From Bacteroidota bacterium (GTDB lineage Bacteria; Bacteroidota; Bacteroidia; AKYH767-A; 2013-40CM-41-45), in contig QQVM01000004.1 in NCBI GenBank assembly GCA_003389385.1, positions 62,001-126,000 of the forward strand: a DNA stretch of 64,000 nucleotides, read 5' to 3'. The position numbers and the translations under genes were made by a program. This document shows, piece after piece, positions 9,367-17,983 of this stretch. The first letter of the stretch is position 1, and every line of letters starts with the position of its first letter. Below the pieces are notes generated by a model. It made no database searches. It had not been told where the DNA came from and saw only the letters and a program-made list of their open reading frames with translations.

Positions 9367-10926
9367 ATGAAACACAAAAAGCATTTATTTCAGATTTTAG
9401 TACTGGCAGTTTTGCTGATGCTGAATTTTCAAGCATTTGCTCAGGGCGAAAGCAAGATTGAAAACCAGGAAACTGAAGCATATGATCCGATCATTGCAAG
9501 TTTGGATAGCTTGGTCAGCCTCAATTATACACTTAAATATCTCGAAAATTCAGATTTTTCAAATACAGATGCCAATTTCAGCAAGGGCGAAATACCATCA
9601 TTTACTGATGAAGTATATGCTGCACGCATTGCTCGTCTTCAGACCCCTATTCCGCTGACATTCAACGCAGAAGTTAAGCAATATCTGGAATTGTACGCCA
9701 TGAAGCGCAGGGGGACAACCCAGCGGGTAATGGGATTATCTTATCTGTATTTCCCTCTTTTTGAACAGATTCTGGATCAGGAAGGCATTCCTCTTGAAAT
9801 GAAATATCTGGCGATCGTGGAAAGCGCCCTCAATCCTGTGGCTGTTTCCCGAATGGGTGCAACCGGAATCTGGCAATTCATGCTGGGAACAGGTAAAATG
9901 TATGACTTGAAAATCAATTCATACATCGATGAAAGAAGAGATCCGGTTAAATCGACATACGCGGCATGCAAGTATTTCAAAGATATGTATGCCATCTACA
10001 ACGACTGGCTGCTGGTGATCGCATCTTATAATTGTGGTCCTGGCAATGTAAACAGAGCCATCGCAAGGTCTGGCGGTAAAAGAACCTTTTGGGAGATCAG
10101 CCCTTACCTGCCAAAAGAAACAAGAGGATATGTTCCGGCATTCATTGCAGTCACTTACCTGCTGAACTATGCTAACGAGCACAATTTAGTACCTGTAACT
10201 CCTTCGATTACCTATTTCGAAACAGATACGGTTATGGTCGAGCAAAAAGTCTCTCTGCGAGATGTGGCTGCGAACATTGATATTCCGACAGAGGTGCTTT
10301 CTTATCTGAACCCGGTTTACAAAAAAGGCATCATTCCCGAATCTGAAGAACCTATGCCTCTTCGCTTGCCCGTTGGGAAAATCAATTCGTTCATCGCAGC
10401 ACTGGATAAAATTTATCAGCCTAACCAACAATCTGCAAGCCTTGTGTATGCTTCCGTTCAAACAGTCAGCTCAGATTACGATACTCACACTTCAATAGTA
10501 AAGAAAAGCCATCTTATTAAAAGAGGTGAGCATTTAAGCATGATAGCAGGGAAGTACCGGGTCAGTGTACAGGATATCCGTAAATGGAATAATCTGAAGA
10601 GCAATCATCTTATTGCTGGAAAATATCTAACGGTATATGTAAAGAAAACGCAAAAAGCACCAGCTGCAACAGAAACGGTTTCATCACAAAAGTCAAATCA
10701 AAATACAGAAACCAAACAAGCAGACACCCCGGCAAAGACGACATCTTCTTTGGCTTCAAGCAATGATTCCAATATTGTCTATCACGTAGTTCAGCCAGGA
10801 GATACTTTGTGGGCAATCGCCAAGCGATATGAAGGCGTGACGGTGGAGCAAATCAAACAGGTGAACAAACTGAACAGCAACGACCTCAAGGTAGGGACCA
10901 AGCTGAAAGTGCTCTTGAATAGTTAA
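9367..10926 (+). CDS. mltD: Membrane-bound lytic murein transglycosylase D-like, two LysM domains
   Basis: This 519-residue secreted enzyme cleaves peptidoglycan glycan strands with formation of anhydromuramic acid. A signal peptide ending near NFQAFA is followed by a goose-type lysozyme (SLT) domain. The catalytic Glu lies in AIVESALNP, followed by SRMGATGIWQFM and the substrate loop ASYNCGPGNV. The C-terminal half has two LysM peptidoglycan-binding modules, one starting near IKRGEHLSMIA and one near VQPGDTLWAIA at the very end, joined by a Thr/Ser/Gln-rich linker. I use ATG 9367 because the alternative TTG at 9358 would put a Cys before the basic N-region. A rho-independent terminator follows. 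Confidence 0.92.
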   Translation: MKHKKHLFQILVLAVLLMLNFQAFAQGESKIENQETEAYDPIIASLDSLVSLNYTLKYLENSDFSNTDANFSKGEIPSFTDEVYAARIARLQTPIPLTFNAEVKQYLELYAMKRRGTTQRVMGLSYLYFPLFEQILDQEGIPLEMKYLAIVESALNPVAVSRMGATGIWQFMLGTGKMYDLKINSYIDERRDPVKSTYAACKYFKDMYAIYNDWLLVIASYNCGPGNVNRAIARSGGKRTFWEISPYLPKETRGYVPAFIAVTYLLNYANEHNLVPVTPSITYFETDTVMVEQKVSLRDVAANIDIPTEVLSYLNPVYKKGIIPESEEPMPLRLPVGKINSFIAALDKIYQPNQQSASLVYASVQTVSSDYDTHTSIVKKSHLIKRGEHLSMIAGKYRVSVQDIRKWNNLKSNHLIAGKYLTVYVKKTQKAPAATETVSSQKSNQNTETKQADTPAKTTSSLASSNDSNIVYHVVQPGDTLWAIAKRYEGVTVEQIKQVNKLNSNDLKVGTKLKVLLNS

Positions 10927-10946
10927 AATTCAAGAAAATCATTTAT

Positions 10947-10974
10947 AAAAGGCAGTTTAATCAACTGCCTTTTT
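10947..10974 (+). terminator. Rho-independent terminator after mltD
   Basis: The arms AAAAGGCAGTT and AACTGCCTTTT flank a 5-nt loop and run into a T tract, about 20 nt after the mltD stop. Confidence 0.88.
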
Positions 10975-10995
10975 AGTTTCCAGCATTGAAATTCA

Positions 10996-11003
10996 TACTT
11001 TTG
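10996..11003 (+). promoter_or_regulatory. Candidate -7 promoter box
   Basis: TACTTTTG is an exact TAnnTTTG match, 19 nt before the ATG of the T9SS cargo gene and just after the mltD terminator. No good -33 TTG is seen at the expected distance. Confidence 0.5.
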
Positions 11004-11022
11004 AATAATAATAGAAATAACC

Positions 11023-11928
11023 ATGAAAATTAAAATTACCATTTTCGTCTGCATGCTGCTTGCCATGTCAGCTTCATTGCACTCTCAGAATATTATCAAT
11101 CCGGGATTTGAAACCTGGTCACCTTACTCTTTAGGAGAATACCCAGACGGATGGACAACCAGCGACAGCCTGTCCCGTGCCCTGGCCGGAGTGCCTACAG
11201 CTACCAAAACCACAATCGCAGCAGAGGGAAGTTTTGCAATTGATCTGCAAAGTGCATTTGTCGGATTTCTCACAGGCCCGGGTGTTGCTACAAATGGCAT
11301 CATCACGTTTAGTGCTCCCACATTTACTTTCAGTGGCGGAACTCCCGATACAGCCCGTTCAGAAGCCCTTACCGGAAAATACAAATATCTGCCGGCCAGT
11401 GGAACAGATGCCGCAGTGGTAAGTGTATTCCTGCTTAAATGGAATGGTACTTCCCGTGATACAATTGCCTCCGGCCGCCTTGAAATCACCGATTCCTCCG
11501 CAACGTACGCGACTTTTACTGTCAATCTACTGTATAGGGATTTTGTAAACCAACCTGATTCAAATATTATTATTCTACAAAGCGGACGCGACATTAATAA
11601 CACCACTGCCGGAAGCAAATTCACAGTGGATGATTTAGAGTTCACAGGATACATCGGGATACAGGAAAATTTCAATCCTGTTAAGTCTGTGACATTGTAT
11701 CCTTCTCCAGCCAGCGACGTGCTTTATATCAAGACAGAATTAAAGCAAAACCTGAAGTTGCAGTATAACATTTACGACATAAGCGGAAGATTCGCCGCTG
11801 CAGGAGTTATTGAACCCGGACAAACGGGAGTTGAAGTTGGACAACTTAGTCCGGGTAAATACCATTTGCAAATTGCTGGGGACAAAGGAGAAAGATATTA
11901 TTCCGGGTCATTTCTGATCAATCGTTGA
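11023..11928 (+). CDS. Secreted protein with T9SS type A sorting domain
   Basis: A 301-residue exported protein. A cleavable signal peptide (about 21 residues) leads into a domain starting NPGFETWSP, a beginning typical of carbohydrate-binding-like beta-sandwich domains in Bacteroidota. The middle is rich in Thr, Ser and Gly strands. From about residue 215 the chain has the type IX sorting domain: a YPSPASDVLYI segment, then an YDISGR motif and a terminal strand ending SFLINR. The protein should cross the outer membrane by T9SS and be attached to or released from the surface. No enzymatic motif is visible, so the ligand is unknown. It has its own terminator. Confidence 0.85.
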   Translation: MKIKITIFVCMLLAMSASLHSQNIINPGFETWSPYSLGEYPDGWTTSDSLSRALAGVPTATKTTIAAEGSFAIDLQSAFVGFLTGPGVATNGIITFSAPTFTFSGGTPDTARSEALTGKYKYLPASGTDAAVVSVFLLKWNGTSRDTIASGRLEITDSSATYATFTVNLLYRDFVNQPDSNIIILQSGRDINNTTAGSKFTVDDLEFTGYIGIQENFNPVKSVTLYPSPASDVLYIKTELKQNLKLQYNIYDISGRFAAAGVIEPGQTGVEVGQLSPGKYHLQIAGDKGERYYSGSFLINR

Positions 11929-11954
11929 ATGTGACATTTCATTCAAATAATATT

Positions 11955-11984
11955 AAAGACCGGTCAATGAGGCCGGTTTTTTTT
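11955..11984 (+). terminator. Rho-independent terminator
   Basis: ACCGG pairs with CCGGT across a 9-nt loop, with an A-rich run before and eight T's after, 26 nt after the T9SS cargo stop. Confidence 0.85.
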
Positions 11985-12133
11985 ATGAATATCGCTTTCC
12001 TCTGAATTCCGATTGGATTTTTGATCATTTTCTGAATCTCTGGCCATGTAATACCAAAGCCTTGTTTTTCAACTATTGACCTTCTTGTGAATGTATTATT
12101 GTAATTGAAACGCACATCAATTTATTAACCGTC

Positions 12134-12856
12134 ATGAAAAAATTACTTTACCTAATCTGTGTATTATTAATTTCATCCGTCTCTTCATACGGTCAGGGAG
12201 AATCAACCGTGTTGAAAAACAATTTTAAAGTCAACCTCACTTCTCTTGCAGCATACAATATTTCAATGCAGTATGAGAGGAGCCTGACTTCACATACTGC
12301 ACTCGCACTCGGCTTCAGTGTGCTTCCTCTCAGAGGACTGCCTTCATTTGTAATTCCTGAAGGTGATCCAGATGATCTTGCAAGTCTTCGTTTTTCCGGA
12401 TACAGTGTAACTCCTGAGTTTAGATTCTATCTGAGCGGGAAGCGATCAAAAGGTTTCTACTTCGCACCGTATTACAGACACAGCAGTTATAATTGTTCCT
12501 ATTACGAACTTGAATATAATATTCAAGACCAGGTGAAAGGTGTTATTCTCATGAGCGGTGATTACAAGCAATCTGCAGCCGGTCTGATGATAGGTTCACA
12601 GTGGAATCTTGGAAAAAGAATGTCATTCGACTGGTGGATACTTGGTGCGGCCAAGGGAAGCCAGGTTGTTACACTGAGAGGAAACGGCGATTTCAGTCTT
12701 GCACAGCAGGTTGATCTGAGTGATCAGTTTTCTGAATTCGAAATCCCATACGGAGAACTTAGTTATACAGTTGACCAGTATTCGGCTGAAATTGTTTATA
12801 AGACCGGATTACCAACGATTCGCGGACTAGGTTTCTGTCTCGGATACAGGTTTTAA
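12134..12856 (+). CDS. Outer-membrane beta-barrel protein (DUF3575-like)
   Basis: A 240-residue exported protein. The signal peptide ends around SSYGQ. The mature region alternates short amphipathic strands and turns, including a first strand pair resembling FKVNLTSL...NISMQYERSL, the start seen in DUF3575-type small barrels. It ends in an aromatic residue (GYRF), as outer-membrane barrels do. It probably forms an 8- or 10-stranded barrel of unknown function. It stands alone between two terminators, and the downstream one serves both this gene and hflX. Confidence 0.75.
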   Translation: MKKLLYLICVLLISSVSSYGQGESTVLKNNFKVNLTSLAAYNISMQYERSLTSHTALALGFSVLPLRGLPSFVIPEGDPDDLASLRFSGYSVTPEFRFYLSGKRSKGFYFAPYYRHSSYNCSYYELEYNIQDQVKGVILMSGDYKQSAAGLMIGSQWNLGKRMSFDWWILGAAKGSQVVTLRGNGDFSLAQQVDLSDQFSEFEIPYGELSYTVDQYSAEIVYKTGLPTIRGLGFCLGYRF

Positions 12857-12874
12857 TGAGAGCTATATGAACTG

Positions 12875-12902
12875 AAAAGCCCTGCATTGCAGGGCTTTTT
12901 TT
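12875..12902. terminator. Bidirectional terminator between the barrel gene and hflX
   Basis: AAAAGCCCTGC and GCAGGGCTTTT form a strong stem with a 3-nt loop. T tracts lie on both sides depending on strand, placed between two convergent genes. Confidence 0.85.
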
Positions 12903-14109
12903 ATGCGTCCTCTTCGTCTTTGTATAGATAATTCGGATATCTCTGAAAATGAATTTCCTTTACAAGGGAAGTTAGCTTGTTTCTTAATTCATCGATATTT
13001 GTCTTGTCAGTCGCGGAAATGAAAACACAATTGTCTCCGATTCTTGATATCCAGCTTCTTTTAAGCTCTTCCAGCGTCATGTTTTCCCGCGTTGCAGGAA
13101 GCAGGTCATCTTCTTCTTTCTCGACATGACGATATGCGTCAATTTTATTGAATACGATAATGCTGGTTTTTTCTGCTGCCCCAAGCTCAAGCAAGGTCTG
13201 ACGCACCACGCTGATATGGTCTTCGAATTGCGGATGAGAAATATCCGCAACATGAACTAGTATGTCTGCTTCCCGCACTTCGTCCAGTGTGGATTTGAAG
13301 GATTCTATCAGGTCATGTGGCAGCTTCCTGATGAAACCAACCGTGTCGCTGATAAGAAAAGGAATGTTTTCATAAACCAGTTTTCGAACAGTTGTGTCGA
13401 GGGTTGCAAACAATTTGTTTTCTGCAAACACATCACTTTTGCAGAGAAGGTTCATCAAAGTTGATTTACCTACATTGGTGTAACCTACCAGGGCGACGCG
13501 TACCAGATCTTTCCTGAGCTTACGCTGAGTTTCACTCTGCTTCTCAATTTCTTTCAGCTTTGCCTTCAGTCTGCTGAGTTTGTCTTTGATGACCCTTCTG
13601 TCGGTCTCAATCTCTGTTTCACCGGGTCCTCTGAGTCCGATTCCGCCTCTTTGCTTTTCAAGGTGGGTCCACATTCTCGTGAGCCGTGGAAGCAGGTACC
13701 TGTATTGGGCAAGTTCAACCTGAGTTTTGGCTTGTGCGGTTCTTGCACGCTTCGCGAAAATGTCAAGGATGAGATTGTTTCTGTCAAGAACCCTGCAGGA
13801 AAGAACCTTTTCAATATTTCGAATCTGCGAACCGCTGAGTTCGTCATCGAAAACTGCAAGATCAATTTGATTCAGCTTTACATATTCCTGGATCTCTGCC
13901 AATTTGCCGCTGCCGATAAATGTAGTGTGATCGGGCTTCTCGAGTCTTTGGGTGAAACGTTTTTTACTTACGGCACCGGCAGTTTCTGCGAGAAATGCCA
14001 GCTCATCCAGATACTCTGCAACTTGTTGTTCGTTTTGATGTTTGTGAATGAGACCAATTAGGACTGCGGTTTCTTTCTTCCTGGTATAATTGACGGGTTG
14101 ATGAGGCAA
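12901..14109 (-). CDS. hflX: Ribosome-associated GTPase HflX
   Basis: A 402-residue GTPase that binds the large ribosomal subunit and splits stalled ribosomes under stress. The N-terminal HflX domain is followed by the helical linker with the diagnostic stretch GIGLRGPGETEIETDRR (residues 157-173). The G domain has G1 GYTNVGKS (209-216), a DTVGF G3 motif and NKID as G4. The start is TTG at 14109: there is no in-frame ATG before the conserved domain, and the next upstream codons encode Ala and Pro without another start. The adjacent upstream gene is a membrane cytochrome c, 14 nt away on the same strand. Confidence 0.94.
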   Translation of the reverse strand: MPHQPVNYTRKKETAVLIGLIHKHQNEQQVAEYLDELAFLAETAGAVSKKRFTQRLEKPDHTTFIGSGKLAEIQEYVKLNQIDLAVFDDELSGSQIRNIEKVLSCRVLDRNNLILDIFAKRARTAQAKTQVELAQYRYLLPRLTRMWTHLEKQRGGIGLRGPGETEIETDRRVIKDKLSRLKAKLKEIEKQSETQRKLRKDLVRVALVGYTNVGKSTLMNLLCKSDVFAENKLFATLDTTVRKLVYENIPFLISDTVGFIRKLPHDLIESFKSTLDEVREADILVHVADISHPQFEDHISVVRQTLLELGAAEKTSIIVFNKIDAYRHVEKEEDDLLPATRENMTLEELKRSWISRIGDNCVFISATDKTNIDELRNKLTSLVKEIHFQRYPNYLYKDEEDA

Positions 14110-14123
14110 GGCAGGGGCAAAAA

Positions 14124-14780
14124 TTAATTTTGAACTTCAGTCTCAGATGCAGCGCTTCTGAGTTTAACTACATACTTTGATACAGCATCTATTTCTTCGC
14201 TGCTGAGCACATTCTGATAAGCTGGCATTTTATTCCTGCTTCCTTCCCGAACCATCTGACTTATAAGTCCGGGTTCAAAGCGGCTTAGAGAGAGGTCTGT
14301 AGCAGTTCTATATGCTTTTTTTCCGTCGCTCCCGTGACAGAATGCACAATTTGCTTCATACACCCTTGCCCCTTCCGCTGAAGGTGCGTTCACATCTCCC
14401 TTCAAAATCACATTGGCTGGAATAAAGGGTTTGTTCTTGCTCATTTCTGCAAGCCCGTAAGATCCAATGATCAAAAGTGTGGAAAGCAGCGCAAGTGCTT
14501 TTCTCTTCTTTTTAAAGCCAATGACGCCGAGTGGAATTGCTATGAAAATGAAAGCAAACTTGATGATGTGAAAAAACTTCACCCCCTCAAGAATAACCAG
14601 TAGCCATACTCCTGTAACAAGGAATAGGGTGGAAATAATCATTTCAGGCACTTTGGTGATGCGACTGTAAGAGTCAAGTCCGGATTTAGATGAAAAGAGC
14701 AAAACAGTTTTAATCAGGTATGTGACCAGAAAGATCAATACCGAGATCATATGTATTTTGGCGAGAAGTACAGAGTCCAT
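14124..14780 (-). CDS. Membrane-anchored cytochrome c with four-helix N-terminal domain
   Basis: A 218-residue protein. Four hydrophobic helices (about residues 8-28, 45-65, 70-88, 95-110) form a SirB-like membrane domain. A periplasmic cytochrome c domain follows, with the haem motif CAFCH at 145-149 and a likely axial Met in RNKMPAY near residue 185. It is probably an electron carrier feeding a terminal oxidase or another membrane enzyme. A longer reading would start at 14825. The promoter at 14796-14825 argues for ATG 14780 instead, because its start site would fall just upstream of it. HflX follows 14 nt later and may be co-transcribed. Confidence 0.85.
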   Translation of the reverse strand: MDSVLLAKIHMISVLIFLVTYLIKTVLLFSSKSGLDSYSRITKVPEMIISTLFLVTGVWLLVILEGVKFFHIIKFAFIFIAIPLGVIGFKKKRKALALLSTLLIIGSYGLAEMSKNKPFIPANVILKGDVNAPSAEGARVYEANCAFCHGSDGKKAYRTATDLSLSRFEPGLISQMVREGSRNKMPAYQNVLSSEEIDAVSKYVVKLRSAASETEVQN

Positions 14781-14795
14781 TTTTCTTGTTTGGCT

Positions 14796-14825
14796 CAAAA
14801 ATAGGCAGAAAAAAGAGAAGGACAA
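14796..14825 (-). promoter_or_regulatory. Bacteroidota promoter (TTG-N19-TAnnTTTG)
   Basis: Read on the minus strand, TTG (14825-14823) is followed after exactly 19 nt by TATTTTTG (14803-14796), the best full promoter match in the window. It lies 15 nt upstream of the cytochrome c ATG and would drive that gene and hflX. Confidence 0.7.
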
Positions 14826-14925
14826 GCTTAATGTTCTATAAGCAAATCAGAGCAATTTATTCATCCTGGTTAAATTAGGTTAATCAAAGGCTATGCTGAT
14901 GCTTTTTTAATATTTTCGCCTTTCT

Positions 14926-17900
14926 ATGCACCGATTTATGAATAAAGTATGTTTGGTTTTATTTGCCTCATTTATATGGATGAACGCATCCAGAGCCCAG
15001 GAGACATTTCCTGAGAACGGTACGAGTGATCCCAGGAATGCAGTTTATGCACTGGTCAATGCCAAAGTTTTTGCAGATGCATCTTTGAGCATTGATTCAG
15101 CTGTATTACTGATCAGTAAAGGAAAAATTCTGGACGTAGGAAAAAACATTTCCATTCCTGGTCATGCTCTCATGATAGATATGGGTGGCAGACATATTTA
15201 TCCGTCATTCATTGATTTGTTTTCAGAATATGGATTACCGGAAATTAAGAAGGAGCACCGTCATGATGCCGGTCCTCAGTTTCTCAGTTCTGTCAAAGGA
15301 GCTTATGGTTGGAATCAGGCAGTTCGTCCGGAATATAATGCGCACAAGCATTTTTCTGTAGACGAGAAAAAGGCAGAAGAGCTTCGCAAGTTAGGTTTTG
15401 GTGCAGTGATGAGCATAAACCGCGACGGCATCGTGCGCGGAACTTCGGTTCTCGTCTGTCTTGGAAATGATAGGGAACATGAAATGATAATCCGGGACCG
15501 AGCCGCTGCAAACTATTCTTTTCACAAAGGTACGTCCACTCAGGATTATCCCTCGAGTCTGATGGGAAGCATTGCATTGCTTCGTCAGACTTACTACGAT
15601 GCGTTGTGGTATAAGAATGGAGGCTATCGGAAAGAATACAATATTTCGCTTGATGAATTCAATAAAATTCAAAACCTGCCTCAGATGTTTGAAGCAGGTG
15701 ACAGGCAGAATATTCTGAGAGCTTCCAGAATTGCCGGTGAGTTTGGAGTTAAATATATTATCAAGGGTGCAGGAGACGAGTACCGTCGTGCGGATGAGTT
15801 AAAAGATTCCGGACTTGAATTAGTGATACCTTTAAATTTTCCTGAAGCATTTGATCTTTCGGATCCTTACGACGCGCTCAATGTAAGTCTTGAGCAAATG
15901 TTGCATTGGGAACATGCTCCAGCGAATGCTTCACGCATTGAAAAAAGTGGAATTCGATTTGCTTTCACTCTTTCAGATTTGAAGAATAAATCCGACTTCA
16001 TGAAAAACCTTCGCAAAGCAATTGAGGCAGGCTTGAGTGAACAAATGGCATTGGCCGCATTGACTGAAGTTCCTGCTTCAATGATTGGTGCACAGAATGA
16101 AATAGGACGGCTTCAAAAAGGGATGATTGCCAACTTCATGGTATGCAGCCGTTCCCTGTTTGAAAAAGACAATGTCATTCTTGAAAACTGGGTGAAAGGA
16201 GTGCGTTATAAAATTCATGATACGGACTTGCCTGACATTCGCGGAAATTATTCACTTCGAATCGGCAATGATAGCCTTATCAGGCTCAGAGTAAGCGGTG
16301 AAATCATTGCACCGGAATTCCATTATTTTCAAGATACAAGTTTCAGGAAAATTCAATCATCCATTTCAGGAAAAGTATTGAATCTTGTCATCCAGCGAAA
16401 GGAGCAAAAGCAAGAAAAAAGCATCCGGCTCACCGCTGTGCTTGGAAGCAGTGCAAAACAGGGCCTTTCAGGTGATGCTTTGTTGCCAGAGGGAAAATGG
16501 GTGAAATGGACTGCACAGTTTGATTCTTCTCTCAGTATGATTGCTCCGAAAGATACATCAGCAAAGAGTGTTTCCCGAATTTCTGAGATATCATACCCGA
16601 ATATGTCATATGGTTGGAAAGAAAAGCCGAAGCAGATTGATGTCTTGTTTCGAAACGCCACCGTTTGGACAAACGAAAAGGAGGGAATTCTAGAAAATGC
16701 GGATGTGTATATATCTCAGGGACGAATTGTGCAAGTAGGACAAAATCTGAAAATGCCGGCAGGTGCGACTGTAATCGATGCAAGCGGAAAACATCTGACC
16801 AGCGGAATTATTGATGAGCATTCTCATATTGCTGTCAGTGGATCGGTGAACGAATCCACACAGTCTTCATCAGCCGAAGTGCGCATTGGAGATGTAATCG
16901 ATTCGGATGATATTCAGATTTACAGACAGCTCGCTGGAGGAGTCACCTCTACCCATATACTTCATGGCAGCGCGAATGCTATCGGCGGTCAGACTCAGCT
17001 AATCAAACTGAGATGGGGCCAGTCTGCTGAAAAACTGAAGTTTGAAAATGCGCCGGGTTTCATCAAGTTCGCTTTGGGTGAGAATGTGAAGCAAAGCCAT
17101 TGGGGAGATAAGCAAGTCGTTCGCTTCCCACAGACCCGGATGGGAGTGGAGCAGGTTTATGTGGATTATTTCACCAAAGCCCGAGAATACATTGAGTCTC
17201 AAAAATTGCAGGATAAGAAAGTCAAACACGCTTCACAAGATCCTCTAAGAAAAGATTTGGAGCTGGATGCAATTGCCGAAATCCTCCAGTCGAAAAGATT
17301 TATCACTTGTCACAGTTATGTACAAAGCGAAATCAACATGCTGATGCATGTGGCTGACAACTTTGGCTTTAAAGTAAACACTTTCACACATATACTTGAA
17401 GGATACAAAGTCGCTGACAAAATGAAAAAGCACGGCGTATTGGGAGCATCTTCTTTTTCCGACTGGTGGGCATATAAATTTGAAGTATATGAATCGATAC
17501 CGCACAACGGAGCTATTTTGCACCGAATGGGAGTGAATGTCGCATTCAATTCTGATGATGCTGAGATGGCCAGGCGTTTGAACCAGGAAGCAGCGAAAGC
17601 AATTACTTACGGAGGAATCAGCCGTGAAGAAGCATGGAAATTTGTAACCCTGAACCCTGCAATAATGCTGAGAGTGGATCAGCGGGTTGGAAGTATCAAA
17701 GCCGGCAAGGATGCAGACCTGGTTCTCTGGAGCGATGATCCTCTTTCAGTGTATGCAAGGGCTATTCAGACTTATGTGGATGGCGCTTTATACTACGATG
17801 AAAGCCTGGATCTTCAATTGCGAGGAAACATTGAAAAGGAAAGAGCTCGCCTGACAGCACTCATGCTTGAAGCTAAAACAAAAGGAGAACAGACTCAGAA

Positions 17901-17952
17901 ACCTGTTCAGAAAAAACAGATTCTTAAACACTGCATGGATGATGAGCACTAA
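14926..17952 (+). CDS. Two-domain amidohydrolase-family protein, N-terminal domain degenerate
   Basis: A 1008-residue exported protein with signal peptide ending NASRAQ. It holds two consecutive amidohydrolase (TIM-barrel metallohydrolase) domains. The first (about residues 40-430) keeps the family's flanking strands but lacks the metal-binding H-x-H: the segment after YPSFIDL has no His pair. The second (about 570-990) carries HSH in GIIDEHSHI, His in CHSYV and THILEG, and Asp in NSDDAE, a full metal site. The second domain is probably the active one, acting on cyclic amides, imides or peptides in the periplasm. A second ATG at 14938 could be the true start. A related protein follows 31 nt downstream. 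Confidence 0.86.
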   Translation: MHRFMNKVCLVLFASFIWMNASRAQETFPENGTSDPRNAVYALVNAKVFADASLSIDSAVLLISKGKILDVGKNISIPGHALMIDMGGRHIYPSFIDLFSEYGLPEIKKEHRHDAGPQFLSSVKGAYGWNQAVRPEYNAHKHFSVDEKKAEELRKLGFGAVMSINRDGIVRGTSVLVCLGNDREHEMIIRDRAAANYSFHKGTSTQDYPSSLMGSIALLRQTYYDALWYKNGGYRKEYNISLDEFNKIQNLPQMFEAGDRQNILRASRIAGEFGVKYIIKGAGDEYRRADELKDSGLELVIPLNFPEAFDLSDPYDALNVSLEQMLHWEHAPANASRIEKSGIRFAFTLSDLKNKSDFMKNLRKAIEAGLSEQMALAALTEVPASMIGAQNEIGRLQKGMIANFMVCSRSLFEKDNVILENWVKGVRYKIHDTDLPDIRGNYSLRIGNDSLIRLRVSGEIIAPEFHYFQDTSFRKIQSSISGKVLNLVIQRKEQKQEKSIRLTAVLGSSAKQGLSGDALLPEGKWVKWTAQFDSSLSMIAPKDTSAKSVSRISEISYPNMSYGWKEKPKQIDVLFRNATVWTNEKEGILENADVYISQGRIVQVGQNLKMPAGATVIDASGKHLTSGIIDEHSHIAVSGSVNESTQSSSAEVRIGDVIDSDDIQIYRQLAGGVTSTHILHGSANAIGGQTQLIKLRWGQSAEKLKFENAPGFIKFALGENVKQSHWGDKQVVRFPQTRMGVEQVYVDYFTKAREYIESQKLQDKKVKHASQDPLRKDLELDAIAEILQSKRFITCHSYVQSEINMLMHVADNFGFKVNTFTHILEGYKVADKMKKHGVLGASSFSDWWAYKFEVYESIPHNGAILHRMGVNVAFNSDDAEMARRLNQEAAKAITYGGISREEAWKFVTLNPAIMLRVDQRVGSIKAGKDADLVLWSDDPLSVYARAIQTYVDGALYYDESLDLQLRGNIEKERARLTALMLEAKTKGEQTQKPVQKKQILKHCMDDEH

Positions 17953-17983
17953 GAATAATTGCTGATAAGATTAAAATTCAGAT

